In this document: piece after piece, positions 46,398 to 54,711 of the stretch
Layout: each line of letters starts with the position of its first letter
Numbering within the stretch: position 1 is the stretch's first letter
Assembly: GCA_019218445.1 (NCBI GenBank)
Contig: JAHUUM010000008.1
Span: 1 to 64,000, forward strand
Direction of reading: 5' to 3'
From: Weeksellaceae bacterium TAE3-ERU29
Lineage (GTDB): Bacteria > Bacteroidota > Bacteroidia > Flavobacteriales > Weeksellaceae
Length of the DNA: 64,000 nucleotides
The notes under the pieces: model-generated
The model's database searches: none
What the model was told of the DNA's origin: nothing
The model's input: the letters and a program-made list of their open reading frames with translations, nothing else
Program-made: the position numbers and the translations under genes

Positions 46398-47522
46398 TTG
46401 GCATCGCTTTACATACATATTCCTTTTTGCAAACAGCAGTGTAATTATTGTAACTTTCACTTTTCTACCATTTTAAGGAATAAGTCTGAAATGATTTCTG
46501 CCATTAAAACAGAATTAAAACTCAGGAAAGCAGAAATAAAAGAGCCGTTGGAAACCATTTATTTTGGTGGTGGAACGCCTTCAATTTTGACTAATGAAGA
46601 GCTAAATTCAATATTAAAATTAATTGAAAGCCTTTTCGAGATTGAAAATAAACCCGAAATCACTTTAGAAGCAAATCCCGATGATTTAACTTTAAGTAAA
46701 ATTAAAGAATTAAAACAAACCCCGATTAATCGGTTTAGTATTGGTATTCAGTCTTTTTACGATGAGGATTTACAATTTATGAACAGAGCTCATGATGCCA
46801 ATCAAGCAGAAAGAAGTATAAAAACTGCACAAGATTTTGGTTTTGAAAACATCACGATTGATTTAATTTACGGGACGCCAACCACAACTACCCAAATGTG
46901 GAAAAACAATATTGAGAAAACCATTGCTTTGGGCATTCCTCATGTTTCGGCATATGCACTCACTATTGAACCGAAAACAGTTTTAAATCATAAAATAAAT
47001 AAAGGAGATTTACCTAATGTAGATGAGGCTTTGCAACAAGAACAATTCAATATTTTGGTAGAAGAATTGGGCAAAAATGATTTTGTGCATTATGAGATTT
47101 CCAATTTCGGGAAAGAAGGTTTTTTCTCGAAGCATAATTCCAATTATTGGGTCGGGAAAAATTATGTGGGCATAGGACCTTCTGCACATTCATTTGACGG
47201 AAAATCAAGAGCTTGGAATGTGAGTAATAACACAAAATATATTCAAGCATTAAATCAAAAAAATATTCCGAACGAAGTAGAAATTTTAACCGAAAAAGAC
47301 CAAATAAATGAACTTACAATGATTGGTTTACGTACGATTTTCGGAATAGATTTCAATGATTTTAAGACTAAATTTTCTTCTGTTTTAATTGATGAATGGT
47401 TGAAACAAGCCACGCCGTTTTTAAATGACGGAAAGTTAATTTTAAAGGATAATAAAATTTATTTGAACTCAAATTACAGATTTTTTGCCGATGGCATAGC
47501 GTCTGAACTGTTTATTATTTAA
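46398..47522 (+). CDS. hemW: HemW-type radical SAM protein
   Basis: Radical SAM family protein of 374 residues, once annotated as oxygen-independent coproporphyrinogen oxidase; HemW is a heme chaperone. The [4Fe-4S] motif is C11, C15, C18 in FCKQQCNYCNF, followed by FGGGTPS and RFSIGIQSF. The start codon is TTG (no ATG is nearby and MASLYIHIPFCKQQC is the family's start). The sequence before it has a good promoter element. It precedes murI by 9 bp, giving a two-gene unit. Confidence 0.9.
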   Translation: MASLYIHIPFCKQQCNYCNFHFSTILRNKSEMISAIKTELKLRKAEIKEPLETIYFGGGTPSILTNEELNSILKLIESLFEIENKPEITLEANPDDLTLSKIKELKQTPINRFSIGIQSFYDEDLQFMNRAHDANQAERSIKTAQDFGFENITIDLIYGTPTTTTQMWKNNIEKTIALGIPHVSAYALTIEPKTVLNHKINKGDLPNVDEALQQEQFNILVEELGKNDFVHYEISNFGKEGFFSKHNSNYWVGKNYVGIGPSAHSFDGKSRAWNVSNNTKYIQALNQKNIPNEVEILTEKDQINELTMIGLRTIFGIDFNDFKTKFSSVLIDEWLKQATPFLNDGKLILKDNKIYLNSNYRFFADGIASELFII

Positions 47523-47531
47523 ATTTGCAAA

Positions 47532-48338
47532 ATGAATGATAACAGACCTATTGGTATTTTTGATTCGGGCGTGGGCGGACTTACGGTAGCTCGAGAAGTT
47601 AAAAATTTATTCCCGAACGAGAGTATTATTTATTTCGGTGATTCCAAGCATTTGCCTTACGGAAACAAATCGAAAGAAGTTATCGTTCAGTATTGTAAAG
47701 ACATCACTCAGTTTTTAATAGAGCAGAATTGCAAAGTGATAATTGTGGCTTGTAACACAGCTTCTTCCAATGCTTTACAAGACATTCAAGGAGTTGCAAA
47801 AGAGCATAATGTTCCTGTCTTGGACGTTATTACACCCGTTGCCGAAAAGGTAGCTTACGGATTTTATCAAAAAATGGGAGTTATCGCAACAAAAGCAACT
47901 GTAAATTCAGGTGTTTATAAAAAAAGAATCAGAAAATTTAATAAACATATTAAAGTTCAGGAATTGGCCACACCTTTGTTAGTTCCAGTAATAGAGGAAG
48001 ATGTGATGAAGTCTGATATTTCCAAAGCTGTTTTAGAACATTATTTATCTAATAAAAAATTAGAAGGAATTGATTCTATCGTATTGGGTTGTACGCATTA
48101 TCCGCTTATAGAAAAGGAAATTGACAATTATTTTCAAGGCATTGTAAAAGTGATAAATTCACCATTAATTGTGGCTCATACTTTAAAAATAATCCTTGCT
48201 AAAAATGAGTTGGAAAGCAATCATGATACAGAAGCAAAGTACAGATTTTATGTTTCTGATATTACTAAAAACTTCCAGAAATTAGCCCGAAAATTCTTCG
48301 GAAAAAATATAGAACTGGAGCTTAAGTTATTGCATTAG
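47532..48338 (+). CDS. murI: Glutamate racemase
   Basis: Makes D-glutamate for peptidoglycan. The first catalytic region is IGIFDSGVGGLTVAREV (D11), the first cysteine is in VACNTASSNA, and the second in VLGCTHYPLIEKEI. The 268-residue length is normal. It is 9 bp downstream of hemW. Confidence 0.96.
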   Translation: MNDNRPIGIFDSGVGGLTVAREVKNLFPNESIIYFGDSKHLPYGNKSKEVIVQYCKDITQFLIEQNCKVIIVACNTASSNALQDIQGVAKEHNVPVLDVITPVAEKVAYGFYQKMGVIATKATVNSGVYKKRIRKFNKHIKVQELATPLLVPVIEEDVMKSDISKAVLEHYLSNKKLEGIDSIVLGCTHYPLIEKEIDNYFQGIVKVINSPLIVAHTLKIILAKNELESNHDTEAKYRFYVSDITKNFQKLARKFFGKNIELELKLLH

Positions 48339-48381
48339 TTATAAATAAATTTTTCAAAAGTATTTATCCGTATAATTTTTA

Positions 48382-48389
48382 TATATTTG
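48382..48389 (+). promoter_or_regulatory. Promoter and candidate operator of the VapBC-like pair
   Basis: TATATTTG matches the -7 consensus, 17 bp before the antitoxin ATG. It sits in a short symmetric stretch (ATATAT ... ATATAT, 48381-48400, around TTGTACGT), a plausible autoregulatory site for a type II antitoxin. Confidence 0.4.
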
Positions 48390-48406
48390 TACGTATATAT
48401 TAAGTT

Positions 48407-48655
48407 ATGGATACAAAACTAACTTTAAAATTAGATAAAAGTATTATTGAGAAAGCAAAAAAATATGCTTCCGAAAAAGAAATAAGTTTATCTAAAATGG
48501 TTGAAAATTATTTTCAATCATTGACTAATGAACAGGTTAATAATGATTTAGAAATATCTCCATTTATAAAAAGTATTTCTTCAGGTAAAAAATTGCCATT
48601 GGATTTAGATTATAAAAAAGAATATTCTAACTACTTAACAGAGAAATACAAATGA
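48407..48655 (+). CDS. DUF6364-type antitoxin
   Basis: Protein of 82 residues. MDTKLTLKLDKSIIEKAKKYASEKEISLSKMVENYF is the ribbon-helix-helix N-terminus of this antitoxin family. It overlaps the PIN-domain gene by 4 bp (ATGA), as expected for a type II toxin-antitoxin pair. Confidence 0.8.
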   Translation: MDTKLTLKLDKSIIEKAKKYASEKEISLSKMVENYFQSLTNEQVNNDLEISPFIKSISSGKKLPLDLDYKKEYSNYLTEKYK

Positions 48656-49077
48656 AAAAACGTATTTTTATAGATACCAATATTATGTTGGATTTGTTAG
48701 GAGAAAGAGAGCCTTTTTATACACCTATTGCCAAGATTGCAACTTTAGCAGAAAAGGGGAAATTAAGTATGGTTGTTTCACCTATTTCTTTTGCTACGGT
48801 CAATTATTTTTTATCAAAATATGAAAATTCAAAAACAGCAAGAGAAAAACTTCGCAAATTTAAAATCATAAGTGAAGTTTGTTCTATTAATGAGCAAATA
48901 ATTGAAAAGGGATTAAATTCAGAAATAAAAGATTTTGAAGACGCTTTACAGTATTTTAGTGCATTAGAGTTTGATTGTAAAGTGATTATAACAAGAAACG
49001 GAAAAGATTTTAAAGAATCTATTCTACCTGTTCAAACCGCAGAGGAATTTTTAAATATTTTTGTAAATTCACAATAA
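48652..49077 (+). CDS. PIN-domain toxin, VapC type
   Basis: Protein of 141 residues. The PIN fold's first acidic residue is D8 in FIDTNIMLDLL, and further acids lie in EIKDFEDALQYFSAL and ITRNGKDFKES. VapC-type toxins are RNases. Start overlaps the antitoxin stop. It ends 1 bp before the next gene, which may be a passenger. Confidence 0.85.
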   Translation: MKKRIFIDTNIMLDLLGEREPFYTPIAKIATLAEKGKLSMVVSPISFATVNYFLSKYENSKTAREKLRKFKIISEVCSINEQIIEKGLNSEIKDFEDALQYFSALEFDCKVIITRNGKDFKESILPVQTAEEFLNIFVNSQ

Positions 49078-49078
49078 T

Positions 49079-49603
49079 ATGATAGATATTCTTCTCGTAA
49101 TATTTCTGTTTTGCCTCATACTTTTATTTTATGGAATTATTTCTGTTGTAATATACTACATATTCAAATACTTAAGAGATAAATTCAAATGGAACAATAA
49201 ATTTTTACGAAATAAATGTTTGATTTTATACCTAAGTATTTCTTCGATAGGCTTATCTGTTTATGAAACTTACAGAGCTTTTTATCCGGCAGATAGTTTT
49301 TATTTTAAGGAATTTGAATATGTAACTAATCGAAAAATTCCCGATTCAGCAGAAATTAAATTTAAAGATTCTTGTTACCCTGATATTCACGGAAAGTATT
49401 TTTCTAAATCTGTTATAGAATTATCTGAAAATGAATTTAATAAACTCCTTACAGAATTAAGAAATAATAAAAATTTAGTTGAATCAAAAACTACAAATTA
49501 TTTAAGTGTTTTTAATAATAAAGAAAAATCAAAAAGTGGAACTCTTAGAATTATATTTTATAAAGACAGAAGAACAATAGAAGTCTATGTTGATAATTTT
49601 TAA
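49079..49603 (+). CDS. Hypothetical membrane protein
   Basis: Protein of 174 residues with two transmembrane segments (about 2-30 and 48-65) and a C-terminal soluble part with aromatic residues (FYFKEFEYVTNRKIPDSAEIKFKDSCYPDIHGKYFSKSVIELSENEFNKLL). No known family. Its start follows the VapC stop by 1 bp, so it is likely co-transcribed with the toxin-antitoxin pair or coupled to it. Confidence 0.6.
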   Translation: MIDILLVIFLFCLILLFYGIISVVIYYIFKYLRDKFKWNNKFLRNKCLILYLSISSIGLSVYETYRAFYPADSFYFKEFEYVTNRKIPDSAEIKFKDSCYPDIHGKYFSKSVIELSENEFNKLLTELRNNKNLVESKTTNYLSVFNNKEKSKSGTLRIIFYKDRRTIEVYVDNF

Positions 49604-49639
49604 ACGTTCAAATTCAATGTTTTTATTTATAATGTAAAT

Positions 49640-49718
49640 AAAACACCCCCTTTATCCCCCTCAGAGGGGGAATTTACGTAATCAACTTGTCCCCTTGAGG
49701 GGATTTTAGGGGTGTTTT
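49640..49718. repeat. 79-bp palindromic repeat between convergent genes
   Basis: AAAACACCCCC at the left mirrors GGGGTGTTTT at the right, and two inner palindromes (TCCCCCTCAGAGGGGGA; TCCCCTTGAGGGGA) lie inside. It resembles flavobacterial intergenic palindromic repeats and could act as a bidirectional terminator between the plus-strand gene ending at 49603 and the minus-strand receptor gene ending at 49741. Confidence 0.75.
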
Positions 49719-49740
49719 AAGCAGGAAATTATTACAATTA

Positions 49741-52146
49741 TTAGAAATCAATATCTAAACCAACATAAATATTAACGGGCATAATGGGAGCATAAACCAT
49801 TCCACCGTCGAAGTAATTTCCGAATGGATTTTTAACGTCTATAATCGGTTGGTCTTGTTGATAACTCAAAATGTTTTCCGCACCGGAATACAATCGAATT
49901 TGTTTATTAAACTGATGAGCCACTTGCGCATTCAACAAGAAATAAGGTTTAGAGTACGAATCCCATTGAAATTCTTTAGGATTTGTACTACTATTTGGCA
50001 AACGCTGTTTTCCTACCCATTGTAAAGTCGTATCAAATGTCCAATTATTGGAATTAGTTTTATAAGCAACATTTAAGAAAGCTCGGTCTTTTGCAGTAAA
50101 AGGAATTTCCTTTTTACCCGATAAATAAAGAGCTTTTGTATCATAATTTTTATATGCAACACGAACGTCTAAATTACGAATTGGTTGAAAATCCCACTGA
50201 ATTTGTAAACTGTTTGCGTATGAATCTTTCATGTTATAAAACAAAATTTTATGCGTAGAAGCATCTAAATCGGGTAAGATTTGATTCTCGAAATCAGTTC
50301 TGAAAAAGTCTGCAATCAAAGTGGATTTTCTGCCTAAAAATCTAAAATCTTGTTGAAGGCTGATTCCGTAATTCCAAGCAATTTCGGGATTTAATCCGTA
50401 AATCTTTCCATTATTGTTTAAAACCTCAATTTTTCGATTACTTGCTAAATAAGTTTGACTTTCGGCAAAGATATTTGCAGTTCTAAAACCTCTTCCTCCT
50501 GAGGCTCTAAGTGTTGTTTTTTTACCTAAATTATACTTTACATTTAGTCGTGGCGTAAACTGAGTTCCCGCCAAATTATGGAAATCTACTCTTACTCCAG
50601 CAACCACTGTTAAATCCATTCCCGAGTAGGTATATTCATAGAATAATCCGGGAACTTTTTCGGTGCGATTGTAAGGTGAATTTTGATAAAATTCTTGGTA
50701 ATCATCATATAAAAAAGAAGCTCCCGTTTTATATTTATGATTTGTATTTCCTAAAATACTTTCAAAAATTAAGTTTGAATAATATGTGTTTTGCGTTCCG
50801 TTATAAACTCTGTTTCCAAAAAATGAATTTTGTTTATAATGTGTATATTTATTCATAAAACCTATTGATTGATAAGGCTTTCCTTTAAAAATATAACCTG
50901 TTTTATTCCAAGCTTGAAAACGAGAAATATCTATTCCCACGCCATAATTCTGAGCCAAAGATTTTTCTTTATCATCATAAAAATCCATTTGTCCGGCTGT
51001 TCTATTATCATTTAAAACATTTATCCCGAAATGAGTTCCTAATCCTGAGTTTTCTAAATCGTTATAATCAAGCAAATAATTAAGATTGATTTGCTTACCC
51101 ACAGGCGTATCTATAAAACCGTCATTATTCTTGTCCTGACGCTCTAAAACTGCGTTTCCGTGTACCAAAAACGACTGACTCCATTTATTGTTTATACCAT
51201 CTGTATGCACTAAATTTCCCTCTACACGCGAACTTAAATCGCCAAAAAGATTGATAGATGTTTTTTCTTCTTTTGTAGATTTAAAAAACTCTGTATTTAT
51301 TTGCCCTGAAATAGATTCGTACCCATTTGTTACAGAACTTCCTCCTTTGGTTAATTGAATTCCGGAAATCCATCTACCCGGTATAAATCCCATTCCGTAA
51401 GCAGAAGAAAGTCCTCTGACTTCGGGTAATAATTCTGTAGAAATCAGAGTGTATTTTTGGTCTAAACCAAGCATTTTAATTTGTTTAGTTCCTGTTACGG
51501 CATTGGCATAGCTTACGTCTACTGTTGCATTGGTTTCAAAACTTTCAGATAGATTACAACAAGCAGCTTTTAATAATTCGCCTTTGTCGATATTAAAAGT
51601 TAATCCGGCACCTTTTTTATCGATGCTTGTCGCCGCCTTGTTTCCTTTTATCTCTATTTGACTTAGTTTAATATTACTATTGTCAGTTGTAAAGTCATTT
51701 TCATTTTTATGAGAATCAGAGTGATTCATGTGGTGAGTATGCTCCTCTGCATCATTTTGATTTGTTTCTACGGTAAAAGGAGAATTCTCTTTTTTTAATT
51801 TATCTAAAGGCAAGTCCTTGCTACTATATTGACAACATCCCGGTAAATTTTTGTAGGCATTTTCAGGAGCTCTATATTCCTCGTTATCATAACCCACTTC
51901 GGCAATACGTTTTAAAATTTTGCTTTTAGAAGTAAGATTTGGATCATAACTGAACGTTAATATTTGATCTTTTATACTCCAACTACCTTGTGCAGACGGC
52001 TCTTTTCGTACAGCCTTTTCTATTTTGCCTTTACAAGTTTCGCAGTTTCCTCTTACTAAAGCAGTCTCGTTTATTATTGTAGTTTCTTGTGCGTATGTAA
52101 ATAACGTAAACATACACAGCATTAATATTGATGTATATAATTTCAT
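49741..52146 (-). CDS. TonB-dependent receptor with N-terminal HMA domain
   Basis: Outer-membrane receptor of 801 residues. Signal peptide 1-19; an HMA-like domain with GNCETC at 33-38 (metal-binding CxxC) and a second Cys pair in LPGCCQYSS; a His-rich linker (EEHTHHMNHSDSHKNEN) near 134-150; then the plug, with YTLISTELLPEVRGLSSAYGMGFIPGRWISGIQLTKGGSSVTNGYESISGQINTEF, and the barrel ending with aromatic FDGGMVYAPIMPVNIYVGLDIDF. Such receptors are assigned to copper or other metals. The neighbour at 52334 supports this. Confidence 0.87.
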   Translation of the reverse strand: MKLYTSILMLCMFTLFTYAQETTIINETALVRGNCETCKGKIEKAVRKEPSAQGSWSIKDQILTFSYDPNLTSKSKILKRIAEVGYDNEEYRAPENAYKNLPGCCQYSSKDLPLDKLKKENSPFTVETNQNDAEEHTHHMNHSDSHKNENDFTTDNSNIKLSQIEIKGNKAATSIDKKGAGLTFNIDKGELLKAACCNLSESFETNATVDVSYANAVTGTKQIKMLGLDQKYTLISTELLPEVRGLSSAYGMGFIPGRWISGIQLTKGGSSVTNGYESISGQINTEFFKSTKEEKTSINLFGDLSSRVEGNLVHTDGINNKWSQSFLVHGNAVLERQDKNNDGFIDTPVGKQINLNYLLDYNDLENSGLGTHFGINVLNDNRTAGQMDFYDDKEKSLAQNYGVGIDISRFQAWNKTGYIFKGKPYQSIGFMNKYTHYKQNSFFGNRVYNGTQNTYYSNLIFESILGNTNHKYKTGASFLYDDYQEFYQNSPYNRTEKVPGLFYEYTYSGMDLTVVAGVRVDFHNLAGTQFTPRLNVKYNLGKKTTLRASGGRGFRTANIFAESQTYLASNRKIEVLNNNGKIYGLNPEIAWNYGISLQQDFRFLGRKSTLIADFFRTDFENQILPDLDASTHKILFYNMKDSYANSLQIQWDFQPIRNLDVRVAYKNYDTKALYLSGKKEIPFTAKDRAFLNVAYKTNSNNWTFDTTLQWVGKQRLPNSSTNPKEFQWDSYSKPYFLLNAQVAHQFNKQIRLYSGAENILSYQQDQPIIDVKNPFGNYFDGGMVYAPIMPVNIYVGLDIDF

Positions 52147-52161
52147 TTTTAGTTGTTTTTA

Positions 52162-52179
52162 AAGGATATGATTATCCTT
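52162..52179. promoter_or_regulatory. Candidate metal-regulator operator before the TonB receptor
   Basis: AAGGATA-TGAT-TATCCTT, 7-bp perfect arms with a 4-base spacer, 16 bp upstream of the receptor's start. It could also be a hairpin in the 5' leader. Confidence 0.35.
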
Positions 52180-52333
52180 GTTTTATTAATAATTGAATAT
52201 TTATCTTCGCTGAAAAGCAAAGATTTTTTGGCTTAAATTCTTATTGATATTACAAAACAGCAACAAACTTTAAAAAGAATGTCATTGATTTATAAATCAA
52301 ATATTTAAGCTGATAATAACGGAATTAAAACAA

Positions 52334-52681
52334 CTAAAATTTAGGAGGATTCCAAACGGAAAAAACTAAATTCCTCACCAGTAAGTGTTTAGGTGGGAAG
52401 TTAGATTCCACAGAATTTATAAAAGATTTTCCCTCTTTTTGTTCCATTATATTTACAGGAATAAAAGAAAAAACAGGACAACTAAAATGGCAATCCATTT
52501 TGCAGTCATCTTTGCAACTTTTCTTTTCAGGTTTATTTGAATCGTTTTCCTGATTTTTTGAACAACAAGACATTTCTGTTTTGGAATTATGCATTTGTGG
52601 AGAATCCATAGCAAATCCTATGGGTGAAAATATAAACACCCACGAAAATAAAAAACTAATGAAAAATCTTTTTATTTCCAC
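52334..52681 (-). CDS. Cys-rich secreted protein next to a metal receptor
   Basis: Protein of 115 residues starting at a GTG (52679-52681); no ATG precedes the signal sequence. Signal peptide about 1-24 (FFISFLFSWVFIFSPIGFA). The mature part has MSCCSKNQEND and KKSCKDDCKMDCHFSCP, a cluster of eight cysteines with one histidine, suited for binding soft metals. Similar proteins (HYC_CC_PP type) accompany such receptors in flavobacteria, from memory. It probably precedes the receptor in one unit. On the minus strand TACCTTTG (52687-52694) lies 5 bases before the GTG. Confidence 0.65.
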   Translation of the reverse strand: MEIKRFFISFLFSWVFIFSPIGFAMDSPQMHNSKTEMSCCSKNQENDSNKPEKKSCKDDCKMDCHFSCPVFSFIPVNIMEQKEGKSFINSVESNFPPKHLLVRNLVFSVWNPPKF

Positions 52682-52733
52682 AAATACAAAGGTAAGAGGA
52701 TTTTTTAATTGTACGAAGAATAATTAAATTTTT

Positions 52734-52741
52734 TATCTTTG
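52734..52741 (+). promoter_or_regulatory. -7 promoter element of maf
   Basis: TATCTTTG ends 5 bases before the ATG at 52747, so the mRNA is probably leaderless or nearly so. Confidence 0.5.
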
Positions 52742-52746
52742 AATTC

Positions 52747-53328
52747 ATGTTATTACAAGAGAAGTTTAAAGACAATCTAATTATATTGGGTTCTCAATCG
52801 CCACGCAGGAAAGAATTATTAGCAGGTTTAAAATTGAATTTTAAGACGATTCCATTAAATGCTGATGAGACTTACTCCAATGATTTAAAACGAGAGCAAA
52901 TCACGGAATATTTATGTAAAGTGAAGGCAAAGGCTTTTAAATTTTCATCTGATAAAGAGATTTTAATAACATCTGATACCATTGTTTGGCTGAACGGCAG
53001 AGCAATAGAAAAGCCAAAGGATAGAGGAGAGGCAATAAAAATGCTGTCCGAATTAAGTGGGAATACTCATGAAGTTATAACATCTGTCGGGATAACAAGT
53101 ACAGAAAAACAAGTTATTTTTTCTGATATTACAGAAGTTACTTTTGGTGATTTAACACAGGAAGAAATTGCGTTTTATGTAGACAATTTTAAGCCGTTTG
53201 ATAAGGCTGGTTCTTACGGTGTACAAGAATGGATTGGTTACATGGGTGTGAAAAACATGAACGGAAGTTATTTTACGGTAATGGGTTTACCGCTGTATCC
53301 GCTTTATAATGAATTGAAAAGATTTTAG
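52747..53328 (+). CDS. maf: Maf-family nucleotide pyrophosphatase
   Basis: Protein of 193 residues. LGSQSPRRKELL at 14-25 is the Maf signature, with SDTIVWLNGRAIEKPKDRGEAIKML and the C-terminal DKAGSYGVQEWIGYMGVKNMNGSYFTVMGLP. Members hydrolyse non-canonical nucleoside triphosphates (m5UTP, dTTP-like). Its stop overlaps the WYL gene's stop by 4 bp (convergent). Confidence 0.93.
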   Translation: MLLQEKFKDNLIILGSQSPRRKELLAGLKLNFKTIPLNADETYSNDLKREQITEYLCKVKAKAFKFSSDKEILITSDTIVWLNGRAIEKPKDRGEAIKMLSELSGNTHEVITSVGITSTEKQVIFSDITEVTFGDLTQEEIAFYVDNFKPFDKAGSYGVQEWIGYMGVKNMNGSYFTVMGLPLYPLYNELKRF

Positions 53329-54335
53329 CAACTATAACTATTCTTAGCTAATTTAATCCTCTCTGCTATTCTTTCTTTAAGAGATATAGGAGCAATTACT
53401 TTTACTTGCTCTCCAAAAGATAAGATAAGTTTTTCTAATTCAAAATTAGGAATAACATTTATCTTAACCTCTAACCCTGAATCTGTATTTTGTTCTTTTT
53501 GGCTTGAATGAAGAGGTTTAGTTACCACATAAGGTGCGACTTCCGAAGTAAATTGCAACACAATTTCTTGAACCTCTATACCCACAGGACGGGTAACTCC
53601 TATTAAATCAGAAAAATATTCTTCCCAATTAATTGTGGAGTTTTGATATTTTACATCTGTTTCTTTTATAGACTCTATACGGTCTAATGCTAAATTCCAA
53701 TTAGGAACTTGGGCATCTTCATTTAAACCAAAAGCAAACCAACGATTATTAAATTGCTTTAAATAATGAGGATGAAAAGTAATTTCATAGGAATGTTCAC
53801 TTTTAAAATCTTTATATTCTACAATCAATACTCTCCTATTAGTAATCGCGTTAAAAAGCGGAGTCAAATGATGAAGACCGGCTAACTTGATATTGCCTTC
53901 AAAACTAATGATTTTATCTTCTCGAGGAATCAACCCAAATTTAGTTTCTAGCATTGGAATCATCTCATTTACCCATTCAAATTGAGGTGTTCCAAAAAAT
54001 CGCGAAAGAATCTGTAATGCTGATTTTATTTGTTCCGCTTCCGATTCATTTAAAGGCTGATTATTGATAGAGAAAGAAGTATCCTCATATCTATAATACA
54101 TTTTTTTTCCAAAACGAATTCTTTCAAGTGGAATAGACCAGCCTTGCTCACTTTCCATAAATTTAATATCATTAAAGAGCTGTCTTCGCTGTATTCCTTC
54201 ATTATTAAAGTCTGCTTCATATAATGCGTTATTGCATTCCTCCAATAAATCTTCTATAAAATACATTCTACCAGTATTACGGAAACAACGGTCTAACGTT
54301 TGATAACGAATTAAAGCATTTTTATTTATGGACAT
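53325..54335 (-). CDS. WYL-domain transcriptional regulator
   Basis: Protein of 336 residues. Residues 1-75 are a likely winged HTH (YQTLDRCFRNTGRMYFIEDLLEECNNALYEADFNNEGIQRRQLFNDIKFME). The middle holds the WYL fold (RRVLIVEYKDFKSEHSYEITFHPHYLKQFNNRWFAFGLNED), and the C-terminus is the WCX extension (NVIPNFELEKLILSFGEQVKVIAPISLKERI). WYL regulators often control defence islands and sense nucleic acid. It is divergent from the retron, with 376 bp between. Confidence 0.9.
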   Translation of the reverse strand: MSINKNALIRYQTLDRCFRNTGRMYFIEDLLEECNNALYEADFNNEGIQRRQLFNDIKFMESEQGWSIPLERIRFGKKMYYRYEDTSFSINNQPLNESEAEQIKSALQILSRFFGTPQFEWVNEMIPMLETKFGLIPREDKIISFEGNIKLAGLHHLTPLFNAITNRRVLIVEYKDFKSEHSYEITFHPHYLKQFNNRWFAFGLNEDAQVPNWNLALDRIESIKETDVKYQNSTINWEEYFSDLIGVTRPVGIEVQEIVLQFTSEVAPYVVTKPLHSSQKEQNTDSGLEVKINVIPNFELEKLILSFGEQVKVIAPISLKERIAERIKLAKNSYSC

Positions 54336-54353
54336 TTTATAAAAAATTATCTA

Positions 54354-54361
54354 CAAAGATA
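54354..54361 (-). promoter_or_regulatory. -7 promoter element of the WYL gene
   Basis: The minus strand reads TATCTTTG, 18 bp upstream of the ATG at 54335, facing away from the retron promoter about 70 bp to the right. Confidence 0.55.
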
Positions 54362-54430
54362 AATTTAATTCCCTATAAAACAAATGATTAATTTATTTCT
54401 AAAAAATATTTTAAAGTTTTATATTTGTAA

Positions 54431-54470
54431 TGCAAATAGAGTGCACACAAGGATTTTACATTTGCATCAA
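54431..54470 (+). promoter_or_regulatory. Retron promoter with repeated operator-like sites
   Basis: TGCAAA (54431) and TGCACA (54442) are spaced 11 bp, then 6 bp further TTTTACATTTGCATCAA (54454-54470), containing the -7 element TACATTTG. The same layout, TGCACA-N5-TGCACA-N6-TTTTATATTTGCATCAA, is found at 59614-59653. Transcription would begin near 54470, just before the a1 arm of the retron RNA. Confidence 0.7.
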
Positions 54471-54697
54471 GTTCTTTGAAACACCTGTCAAAAGATATTG
54501 ATTTCGGATGTTGGTTTCAATTTTAAAATTGAAACAGATCGGCATCTTCTCTACTCGGTAGAGGCTGAATGTTAGGAGGTAAATTCAATATAGATTTAAG
54601 ATATATTTTTATATTTTAATCCTATCTAATTTACCCCCACTAATTTATTTCAAGTTAATTTATACAAAAAGAATATCGATAGGTGTTTTCAAAGTTT
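54471..54697 (+). ncRNA. Retron msr-msd non-coding RNA
   Basis: Between the promoter and the RT gene. The a1 arm 54474-54489 (CTTTGAAACACCTGTC) pairs with a2 at 54678-54694 (GATAGGTGTTTTCAAAG) with one wobble and one bulge; the pairing then extends past a 4-base bulge with GATATT (54494-54499) and AATATC (54672-54677). Inside are two msr-type hairpins, 54507-54546 (perfect 11-bp core GTTTCAATTTT/AAAATTGAAAC) and 54549-54563 (CTCTAC-TCG-GTAGAG), then a long msd-like stem (54572-54585 with about 54628-54643). The priming guanosine was not assigned. Confidence 0.88.
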
Positions 54698-54711
54698 TTA
54701 AATTTTGAGCA

